Source of the DNA: Qipengyuania psychrotolerans
GTDB taxonomy: Bacteria > Pseudomonadota > Alphaproteobacteria > Sphingomonadales > Sphingomonadaceae
Assembly (NCBI RefSeq): GCF_019711355.1
Contig: NZ_CP081297.1
Span: 1,116,001 to 1,180,000, forward strand
DNA length: 64,000 nt
Direction of reading: 5' to 3'
The notes beneath the pieces were generated by a model. That model was not told where the DNA came from. It ran no database searches and saw nothing but the letters and a program-made list of their open reading frames with translations. This document shows, in pieces, positions 45,808 to 52,723 of the stretch (positions within the stretch are counted from its first letter, which is position 1; the number at the start of each line of letters is the position of its first letter). Position numbers and translations under genes: made by a program.

Positions 45808-47139
45808 ATGCAGCCGCTCAATGAACCTGCGCAGCGCCGCGACGGGTTGTCCAATATCTTGCGAAACCTGGCTTGGATCCTCGGGGGCAAGGGCTTCGGG
45901 GCCGTGTGCAGTTTCTTCTACCTTGCGATCCTTGCCCGTTCCCTAGGGCTAAAGGACTTCGGGCACTTTTCGCTGATATTCGGCACAGCACAGGCCCTGG
46001 TCGCGGTCGCCGGTTTCCAGACCTGGCAGACATTGGTACGTTTTGGCGCGCAGCCAGTCCTCGAGAAAAACCATCCCCGGTTCGGTCGACTAATATGGTT
46101 CTGTACTTCGGCAGACGTGCTGGGTGCGGTGACAGGATGCGGGATCGCGGCGATCCTTTATTTCGGGTTCGCCCAGATACTGGATTTGAACCCGCAATAT
46201 ACGATGATGGGCTTCCTGTTCGCCTGCGCGTTGATGTGGTCCAGATTGACCACTCCGAGCGGCATCGTCCGGGTGCTGGGGCGCTTCGACGTGGGAATGT
46301 ATATCGAGGCGATAATTCCAACCGGCAGGTTGATCGCCAGCGGTATTATCGTGTTGACAGGCGCAAGTGTTGCCAAGTTCCTGTTTGCATGGGCCTTCTT
46401 CGACCTGCTGTCAGCGCTGTGTTACTGGATCGCTGCTCGCCGTCTGGCGCCCGAAGCATTCGACCGTAAATATTTCGGCCAATGGCGCGAGATGCTCGAT
46501 GAGAACGAAGGTGTGCGCGGCTTTTTTGGCGTGACGTATGTTGCGACAACACTGGATGCGACGGTGCGGCAAGGTCCGCTGCTGGCGGTCGGATATTTCC
46601 TCGGCACCAGTGCGGCAGGACTTTACCGCTTAGCTGACCAACTCGCTCAAGGCGTGAAACAGTTCGCGGTCCTGATTGCGCGCGCCGTTCTGCCAGAATT
46701 CGCGGTTTCGCAGATGGCAGATGAAGCGCACCGCTTCGAAGGTCTGGTGCGCACGGTCACGCACATAGCTGCTCTCGCCGGCGTTGTGGTGCTCGTCCTT
46801 GCGATCTTCCTTGGCGAACCCCTGTTGGTCCTGATCGGCGGAGAAGATTACGCGAAGGGTGCGGTCGTCCTGATCCCGCTGGCGGTTGGCGCTGCATTCG
46901 AATTGGCGAGCGTTTCCTATGAACCGATGCTCTATTCGACCGGACACGCGATGTATGCGCTTCGGGTGAGGGTCCTCTCGCTGGCCGTCCTGATCGGAGC
47001 GATCATCGCATTTGTCTCGTACGGCCCGGTTGGAGTTGGCTGGGCAGTGGCGTTGGCCATGAGTGTCTTCTATCTCGCCATGAGCATCACCGTCTGGATC
47101 ATCTTGCGCCAAATGCGCAGCAAAGCAGCCTCAGAATGA
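45808..47139 (+). CDS. Oligosaccharide flippase (Wzx/MOP superfamily)
   Basis: 443 residues from ATG 45808, with an AAAGGA ribosome binding site. About twelve hydrophobic segments; N-terminal NLAWILGGKGFGAVCSFF and SLGLKDFGHFSLIFG are typical of lipopolysaccharide-O-unit flippases. It moves a polyprenol- or lipid-linked sugar across the inner membrane. No glycosyltransferase is adjacent, so its cargo is unknown; it could serve the XrtA locus 4 kb away. ATGA overlap with the nucleotidyltransferase. Confidence 0.87.
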   Translation: MQPLNEPAQRRDGLSNILRNLAWILGGKGFGAVCSFFYLAILARSLGLKDFGHFSLIFGTAQALVAVAGFQTWQTLVRFGAQPVLEKNHPRFGRLIWFCTSADVLGAVTGCGIAAILYFGFAQILDLNPQYTMMGFLFACALMWSRLTTPSGIVRVLGRFDVGMYIEAIIPTGRLIASGIIVLTGASVAKFLFAWAFFDLLSALCYWIAARRLAPEAFDRKYFGQWREMLDENEGVRGFFGVTYVATTLDATVRQGPLLAVGYFLGTSAAGLYRLADQLAQGVKQFAVLIARAVLPEFAVSQMADEAHRFEGLVRTVTHIAALAGVVVLVLAIFLGEPLLVLIGGEDYAKGAVVLIPLAVGAAFELASVSYEPMLYSTGHAMYALRVRVLSLAVLIGAIIAFVSYGPVGVGWAVALAMSVFYLAMSITVWIILRQMRSKAASE

Positions 47140-47897
47140 CGTTTTCGGCTCTCGTGCTGGCAGGAACTCGCCCTGGAGGAGATCCGCTGGCCGGCGCGGA
47201 AGGGAAGCCGCACAAAGCCCTGATCGAGATTGGCGGCATACCACTTCTTGAAAGGGTGGTCACCGCACTCAAAAACGCCGGGGCGGAGCGCATAGGTGTT
47301 TCTTGCGATCACCCTGCGGTAATCGATCTCTCTAAGCGTCTCGATGTGGAAATTATGCCCCCAGGCACGGGACCGAGCCAAAGCGCTGCATTGGCATTTG
47401 AGGCCATCGGCTCACCAATGGTTGTGACTACCGCTGATCATGCACTCTTGGCAGCTGCATGGATCAGGTATCTGATCGAACAAACCCCCGCGGATGCCGA
47501 TGTGGGGATCATGCTGGCCCGGCGTGATAAAATCGAACAGCGGCTTCCGGAAAGCCGCAGGACCTATCTCAAGTTTGCCGATGGATCCTGGTCGGGCTGC
47601 AATCTGTTCCTGCTGCAAAAGCCGGACGCGAGAAAGGCGATGGACAGCTGGCAAGCTGTCGAAGGAGATCGCAAGCGCCCATGGCGGATAGTGGGAAGGT
47701 TGGGGCTCGCTACCCTCATGTCATACGCCACCGGGCGTTTGACGATGAAAGACGGCATCGAAAGACTCGGCAGGCGCATGGGTATCAATGCAGCCTTGGT
47801 CGAAGCGCCAGACGGGCTTGCGGCAGTCGATGTGGACAAGCTGGAAGATCTCAATGATATCCGAAGGTTACTCGAAGAAGGTGCGTTCCCAAGCTAA
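47136..47897 (+). CDS. MobA-like nucleotidyltransferase
   Basis: 253 residues. The N-terminal LVLAGTRPGGDPLA followed by KPHKALIEIGGIPLLERV is the NTP-transferase signature (LAG-x-R-x-G-x-D/x-K). TTADHALLA near residue 93 supplies the metal-binding aspartate. GT-A fold proteins of this type make NDP-sugars, CDP-alcohols or molybdopterin nucleotides. The C-terminal 60 residues match no standard hexapeptide domain. Its coupling to a flippase favours activation of a sugar or polar head group for a surface lipid. Confidence 0.82.
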   Translation: MTFSALVLAGTRPGGDPLAGAEGKPHKALIEIGGIPLLERVVTALKNAGAERIGVSCDHPAVIDLSKRLDVEIMPPGTGPSQSAALAFEAIGSPMVVTTADHALLAAAWIRYLIEQTPADADVGIMLARRDKIEQRLPESRRTYLKFADGSWSGCNLFLLQKPDARKAMDSWQAVEGDRKRPWRIVGRLGLATLMSYATGRLTMKDGIERLGRRMGINAALVEAPDGLAAVDVDKLEDLNDIRRLLEEGAFPS

Positions 47898-47960
47898 AAG
47901 CTATTTTCAGCTGCTGCTTTTCAGGCATAGTGAGCGCCTGACTGGGTAGGAGAGGCCCGC

Positions 47961-48596
47961 ATGGGAGTGCGCAGTTTCTACGATCGACACGTGATGCCGC
48001 GCATGATCACTTTGGCTTGTGGTCAGCGGGGTATAGAAAAGCGGCGAATGCAAGTTGTGCCGCTGGCCGAGGGGCGAGTATTTGAACTTGGCTGCGGGGG
48101 CGGCCTTAATCAGGCGCTCTACAATACCCAGCGGGTTACGGGCTTTGCCGGTATCGACCCCAACAAGAAGTTGCTTGATGCAGCCCGGAAGCGTGCTTCC
48201 GATCGCGGTTGGGACGCTGACATTCGGGAAGGCGTCGGCGAAGATATTCCGTTCTCTGACGGCTCGTTTGATACGGCAGTCTGCACCTACACCTTATGCA
48301 CCGTGGAGGAGCCGGCACAGGTTCTGAGCGAGATGCGGCGCATTTTGAAGCCAGGGGGTCGATTGCTGTTTCTTGAGCATGGCCGCGCCCCCGATGCCAA
48401 AGTGGCAGAATGGCAGGAACGGATCGAACCGTTCTGGAAACCCATGGCCGGTGGGTGTCACCTGACCAGGACCGTAGGCTCCACCTTGCGCGGTGCTGGG
48501 TTTGACGTCGCGCCGTTGGGGCAAGCCTATCTCCCGCGCACCCCGAAAGTAATGGGATGGATGGAGTGGGGCGTAGCCACGCGGGCTGGAGTGTAA
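47961..48596 (+). CDS. Class I SAM-dependent methyltransferase
   Basis: 211 residues. Motif I FELGCGGGLNQAL lies near residue 40, the acidic loop GIDPNKKLLDAARKR near residue 62, and ILKPGGRLLFLEHGR near residue 127. The sequence YDRHVMPRMITLACG at the N-terminus resembles phospholipid N-methyltransferase-like or thiopurine-like small methyltransferases. The substrate cannot be fixed. 63 bases separate it from the nucleotidyltransferase; GTAGGAGAGG is a strong ribosome binding site. Confidence 0.82.
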   Translation: MGVRSFYDRHVMPRMITLACGQRGIEKRRMQVVPLAEGRVFELGCGGGLNQALYNTQRVTGFAGIDPNKKLLDAARKRASDRGWDADIREGVGEDIPFSDGSFDTAVCTYTLCTVEEPAQVLSEMRRILKPGGRLLFLEHGRAPDAKVAEWQERIEPFWKPMAGGCHLTRTVGSTLRGAGFDVAPLGQAYLPRTPKVMGWMEWGVATRAGV

Positions 48597-48603
48597 TGGC
48601 AGA

Positions 48604-48637
48604 ACCGCCCGCCAGCCCTGGAGGCGTGACGGGCGGT
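48604..48637. terminator. Bidirectional terminator candidate, methyltransferase / rne
   Basis: An 8-base GC-rich inverted repeat (ACCGCCCG / CGGGCGGT) with an 18-base loop occupies most of the 50-base gap between two convergent genes. The arm is followed by CCCAATTAG on the plus strand, without a clean T-run. Position and stem strength make it the likely joint transcript end. Confidence 0.45.
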
Positions 48638-48646
48638 CCCAATTAG

Positions 48647-51358
48647 TTATTCACCGAAAGTGCGTTGCCACCAACCGCGCTTGGCTTTGCTGCCATCCGC
48701 CGCGCTTTCGTCAGCATCGTCGGCTTTTTTCGCAGAGGGTTTGGGCGCCTCGCTTGGTGCGTTAACGACAGGCGTGGCTTCTTTGGCCTGTTCTGCGTCG
48801 CCTTCGGGAGCCTTTTTCGCGCGAGTTCGCTTCGGCTTAGCCGGTGCTTCAGCGGTCGTTTCCGCTTCTGCATCGACTTTCTTTTTCCGCGTGCGCTTGG
48901 GCTTGGCTTCCGCTTCTGCAGCGGGAACCTCGGCATTTGAAGCTTCAGGTTCAGCCTTCTTGCGCCGCGTGCGCTTGGGCTTCTCCACAGGTGCAACCTC
49001 GTCTGTGGATTCAGTCTCAGGCGTGTCGTCGACTACCTTTTTCTTACGAGGGGCGCGCTTGCGCTTGGGTTTCTCTTCCTCAGCGGCCTTCTCTGCTGTT
49101 TCGGAGGCACCGTCGGGTCCAGCCACCACAGCCATATCTTCGACGACCTGCTCAGACACCTGTTCAAGATTTGCGGCATCTTCCGATGTCACTTCATCAG
49201 AATTGCTTCCGCGTCCACGACCACCCCGGCGGCGACCGCCACGGCGGCGACGTTTCTTGGGCTTGTTCTCGCTGTCGTCATCATCGGCATGTGAGGTCTC
49301 GGAGACCCCATCATCGTCGTCGCCCTCGGTTTCTTCCGAGGTGTCCTGATCACGGTTCTTGTTGCGCCCGCGGCCACCACGGCGACGGCGACGCTTCTTG
49401 TTCTGGCGATCATCATCGTCTTGCGCTTCTTCTTCGACGATTTCGTCTTCGATATCGTCGTCGTCAAAGTCTTCGTCGTCGACGATTGTGTCGAACTTCG
49501 GCGCTTCCTTCGGCTTGGGACCGTGGCTGGTGACGCTCATCTTGGCGCCTTCATCTTCGCCTTCAGGCACGATTTCAGCCGTCACACCATAGCGCTTTTC
49601 GATCTCGATCAGATCGTTGCGCTTCTCGTTGAGAAGATAGATTGCCGCTTCCGTGCTGGCGCCCAGGCGTATGCGGGTTCCCTTGCCCTTGGCAGCTTCT
49701 TCTTCGATCAGACGCAGTGCTGAAAGGCCTGCGGAACTTGCCGTCCGGACAAGACCGGTTCCATCACAATGCGGACACTCGCGCGTGGTCGCTTCGAGGA
49801 CGCCTGTACGCAGACGCTGCCGGCTCATTTCCATGAGTCCGAAACTGGAGATTCGTCCAACCTGAATGCGGGCACGGTCGCTCTTGAGAGCGTCTTTCAT
49901 CGCCCGCTCGACCTTGCGGGTGTTCGAGTGATGCTCCTGGTCGATAAAGTCGATTACGACGAGACCGGCCATGTCGCGAAGGCGCAGCTGGCGTGCGATT
50001 TCCTTGGCGGCTTCGAGATTCGTGTGAAGCGCCGTCTGTTCGATGTTGTGTTCTTTGGTCGATCGACCGGAGTTGATGTCGATCGACACGAGCGCTTCGG
50101 TCGGATTGATGACAAGGTACCCGCCCGATTTGAGCTGGACGACCGGATCGTACATCGCTTTGAGTTGATCTTCTGCGCCATAGCGCTGGAACAGCGGCAC
50201 GGGATCGACATACTGCTTCACCCTGCGCGCATGGCTGGGCATCAGCATTTTCATGAAAGCCTTCGCGGATTTGAATCCGTTTTCGCCTTCGACGATGACT
50301 TCTTCGATCTCGCGATTGTAGATGTCGCGGATCGCGCGCTTGATCAGGTCGCTGTCCGAATGGATCAACGCCGGCGCGGCAGAAGACAGCGTTTTCTCGC
50401 GGATCTCGTCCCACAGGCGGGCGAGATAGTCGAAATCGCGCTTGATTTCGGTCTTGGTGCGCGAAAGCCCCGCAGTACGAACAATCAGACCCATCGTCTT
50501 GGGAAGGCTGAGATCGCCGACGATCTGCTTGAGGCGCTTGCGGTCGCTGGCCGAATTGATCTTGCGCGAAATGCCGCCGCCGTGGCTGCTGTTCGGCATG
50601 AGGACTGTGTAGCGTCCAGCAAGGCTGAGGTAGGTAGTCAGTGCGGCGCCCTTGTTGCCGCGCTCTTCCTTTACGACCTGGACGAGCAATACCTGTCGGC
50701 GCTGGATAACGTCCTGGATCTTGTAACGACGACGAAGAGCCATGCGCTTTGCGCGAGCTTCGTCGACTTCCTTGGCGCGGCTGCGGCCCTTGCCCTGACG
50801 ACGACCGCGACCGCGTTCGCCACGACCGCGGCCTGACTGCTTTTCGTTTTCTTCCGAATCGCTGTCGTCATCATCATCGTCATCGCCATCGAGATGGCCT
50901 TCTTCGATGGTGGCTACGTTGTCCTTGTCGGACGTGTCGACTTCTTCAAGACCGTCTTCGGCGAGGTCTTCGGCGAGGGCTTCAGAGCTTTCATCTTCGG
51001 CGTCATACTCGTCGCCAGGCAGTTCACCGCGATCTTCCTCTTCGGCGCGCAGGCGTTGCTCTTCCTCAGCCGCTTCGGCTTCGGCTTCGAGCAGGGCAGC
51101 ACGATCTTCCTTGGGAATCTGGTAATAGTCGGGATGGATTTCGCTGAATGCGAGGAAACCATGCCGGTTGCCGCCGAAATCGACGAACGCGGCTTGCAAC
51201 GAAGGCTCGACCCTCGTGACCTTGGCTAGATAGATGTTTCCTTTAATCTGCTTCTTGTCGGCAGATTCGAAGTCGAATTCCTCAATTCGGTTTCCCTTGA
51301 GGACTGCCACCCGGGTTTCTTCCTGGTGGCGCGCGTCGATTAGCATGCGCGTTGCCAT
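48647..51358 (-). CDS. rne: Ribonuclease E
   Basis: 903-residue endoribonuclease and degradosome scaffold. The catalytic core shows the aspartate motifs SIDINSGRS near residue 426 and VVIDFIDQEHH near residue 465, then Zn-link CPHCDGTG near residue 525. The S1 domain is split by an insertion of about 120 residues (roughly 85-205): glutamate/aspartate-rich, with a run of eight aspartates, then RG-rich (SGRGRGERGRGRRQGKGR). The C-terminus has acidic and RGG-like tracts, four KPKRTRxKK-type repeats, and ends GWWQRTFGE; GWW is the known PNPase-docking motif of Caulobacter RNase E. Confidence 0.95.
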   Translation of the reverse strand: MATRMLIDARHQEETRVAVLKGNRIEEFDFESADKKQIKGNIYLAKVTRVEPSLQAAFVDFGGNRHGFLAFSEIHPDYYQIPKEDRAALLEAEAEAAEEEQRLRAEEEDRGELPGDEYDAEDESSEALAEDLAEDGLEEVDTSDKDNVATIEEGHLDGDDDDDDDSDSEENEKQSGRGRGERGRGRRQGKGRSRAKEVDEARAKRMALRRRYKIQDVIQRRQVLLVQVVKEERGNKGAALTTYLSLAGRYTVLMPNSSHGGGISRKINSASDRKRLKQIVGDLSLPKTMGLIVRTAGLSRTKTEIKRDFDYLARLWDEIREKTLSSAAPALIHSDSDLIKRAIRDIYNREIEEVIVEGENGFKSAKAFMKMLMPSHARRVKQYVDPVPLFQRYGAEDQLKAMYDPVVQLKSGGYLVINPTEALVSIDINSGRSTKEHNIEQTALHTNLEAAKEIARQLRLRDMAGLVVIDFIDQEHHSNTRKVERAMKDALKSDRARIQVGRISSFGLMEMSRQRLRTGVLEATTRECPHCDGTGLVRTASSAGLSALRLIEEEAAKGKGTRIRLGASTEAAIYLLNEKRNDLIEIEKRYGVTAEIVPEGEDEGAKMSVTSHGPKPKEAPKFDTIVDDEDFDDDDIEDEIVEEEAQDDDDRQNKKRRRRRGGRGRNKNRDQDTSEETEGDDDDGVSETSHADDDDSENKPKKRRRRGGRRRGGRGRGSNSDEVTSEDAANLEQVSEQVVEDMAVVAGPDGASETAEKAAEEEKPKRKRAPRKKKVVDDTPETESTDEVAPVEKPKRTRRKKAEPEASNAEVPAAEAEAKPKRTRKKKVDAEAETTAEAPAKPKRTRAKKAPEGDAEQAKEATPVVNAPSEAPKPSAKKADDADESAADGSKAKRGWWQRTFGE

Positions 51359-51426
51359 TGATAATTCTCCATGCGCGGCGGGGCGGGGCGTACCCGACCT
51401 TCCTGCTGCGCCATTGTGTGTGAAAT

Positions 51427-51451
51427 CCGCCGCCTGAGTTCAGGCGTGCGG
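51427..51451 (-). promoter_or_regulatory. Strong hairpin in the rne upstream region
   Basis: Inner stem CGCCTG / CAGGCG with a 4-base loop (51431-51446), extended by CCGC / GCGG across a single-base bulge, giving ten GC-rich pairs. It lies 69-93 bases upstream of the rne ATG, so in the 5' untranslated region if transcription starts further out. RNase E autoregulates through its own 5' region in enterobacteria; a similar role here is inference. Confidence 0.45.
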
Positions 51452-51706
51452 CGTTAGCGGACCGGGAAAGAGCACTGCGATTGCTCAACCGGTTATTCGT
51501 GTCTGCAGCCGAAGCACAACGCGTATTTCGCATTGCTCCACCCGCCGTCGCTGAAGCCTTTCCGCCAAGCGGAGCTTCATTCGCGAAAGGGGATGAGTGC
51601 GTGTGCTGCATCAACCTGTACAAATAAGGGCCGCACCGGGATGGTGGGGCAGAAACGGAGGAGGCATCCCTCTTCGTCGCGGTGTGTCGCGCCGATCGGA
51701 GGCACC

Positions 51707-51766
51707 ATGCCGTTAATGATCGCGCTAGCACCGTGGGTTTCTAACGGCAACTGTATTGCGCAATAA
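51707..51766 (+). CDS. Possible 19-residue leader peptide upstream of the amidase gene
   Basis: ATG at 51707 has GGAGG four bases upstream, a better site than the amidase gene itself has. It would encode MPLMIALAPWVSNGNCIAQ, then TAA, ending 29 bases before the amidase ATG. Its 3' end contains the palindrome TATTGCGCAATA. It could be a leader ORF coupling translation, or chance. No homology is known to me. Confidence 0.25.
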   Translation: MPLMIALAPWVSNGNCIAQ

Positions 51767-51795
51767 GCCTACGAAGCCTTAACTATTTGGTGACC

Positions 51796-52659
51796 ATGAT
51801 ACTTCGTATGCAAATCCTGCCCCCGCTCTTCGTGACTTTGGCCTCGCTGGCCGGGGCGGTGGGACTTGCATATTCAAGCGGCCTGGCCGGGAAAGAACCC
51901 GGGCTGGTCCTTCGCACGGAGCTGCCTTCCGTGGCCGGCGATGTCACGCTGCCCGAAGTATTTGGCAGCGACGAGCTTCCGCTGATTGTGATTGATCCGG
52001 GGCATGGGGGTTTTGACCCGGGTGCGACTGCATCCGGATATCGCGAGAAAACCCTGGTGCTGGGACTTGCGCGTGCGCTGCGCGATGAGCTGGAAGCGAG
52101 AAATATCGCTCGTGTCGCGCTGACCCGTGATGACGACAGTTACCTTTTGCACAGCGAACGATCGGACATGGCCCGGCGCCTTGGTGCCGATTTGTTTTTG
52201 TCCATCCACGCTGACAGTGCCGGGGAGCATGGCGAAGTCGAAGGCGCGAGCATTTACACTCTTTCAAACCGCGCATCGAGCCAGGCAGCGGCAAGATTCG
52301 CCGCCCGGGAAAATGCCGCCGACACCCTCAACGGTGTCGAGCTTGTTCGCGATAGTGACAGCGTGAACGATATTCTGGTCGAGCTGTCGCAGCGCCGCAG
52401 TCAGCAGGAAGCAAACGATTTCGCCCGCCTGATTGAACGTGCGGGAGAGGGCACGCTCGCGTTTCATCCGCAGCCGCGCCGATCCGCTGCCTTAAAGGTC
52501 CTCCGAGCCCCGGATATCCCATCGGTTCTTTTCGAGAGCGGCTATATTACCAACGAGGCTGACGCGCGGCGTCTTGCATCTGAGGATGGCAGGCAGGAAT
52601 TTGCCGATGTGATGGGCCGCGCAATCTCGCTTTATTTCTCGCGGCGTGACGAAAGCTGA
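51796..52659 (+). CDS. amiC: N-acetylmuramoyl-L-alanine amidase (Amidase_3)
   Basis: 287 residues from ATG 51796 (TTG 51787, GTG 51790 and ATG 51808 are alternatives). A hydrophobic N-terminus near residues 5-25 exports it. The zinc amidase domain follows: VIDPGHGGFDPGA with the first His, EKTLVLGLA with the Glu ligand, DLFLSIHADS with the second His, and catalytic Glu in LFESGYITN. No AMIN domain is visible. It cleaves the stem peptide from septal peptidoglycan. Next gene is PBP1A, a common alphaproteobacterial pairing. Confidence 0.92.
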   Translation: MILRMQILPPLFVTLASLAGAVGLAYSSGLAGKEPGLVLRTELPSVAGDVTLPEVFGSDELPLIVIDPGHGGFDPGATASGYREKTLVLGLARALRDELEARNIARVALTRDDDSYLLHSERSDMARRLGADLFLSIHADSAGEHGEVEGASIYTLSNRASSQAAARFAARENAADTLNGVELVRDSDSVNDILVELSQRRSQQEANDFARLIERAGEGTLAFHPQPRRSAALKVLRAPDIPSVLFESGYITNEADARRLASEDGRQEFADVMGRAISLYFSRRDES

Positions 52660-52723
52660 CACTTTAAGCGATTCTTGTTCTGGCGCCGTGCTGAAATCGC
52701 GTGCTAAAGGCCCGCGCTGAAAT

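Larger units (their letters stand above)
51359..51795. promoter_or_regulatory. Long divergent intergenic region, rne / amidase
   Basis: 437 bases, the only long non-coding gap in the window. It should contain the rne promoter and 5' untranslated region (minus) and the amidase promoter (plus). Seen directly: a strong hairpin at 51427-51451, a possible short ORF at 51707-51766, and a 12-base palindrome at 51754-51765. A longer plus-strand frame to 51766 is open from 51533 but looks like random translation upstream of 51707. Promoter boxes are not clear. Confidence 0.5.

Noticed and set aside
48647..49450. Possible tandem DNA repeat or CRISPR-like array at the rne 3' end
   Set aside because: The repetition is at protein level (KPKRTR-x-KK and RGG tracts); the DNA copies are imperfect and irregularly spaced, with no spacers.
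49769..50836. Plus-strand open frame (355 codons) opposite rne
   Set aside because: Antisense to the catalytic core of RNase E; product shows no domain.
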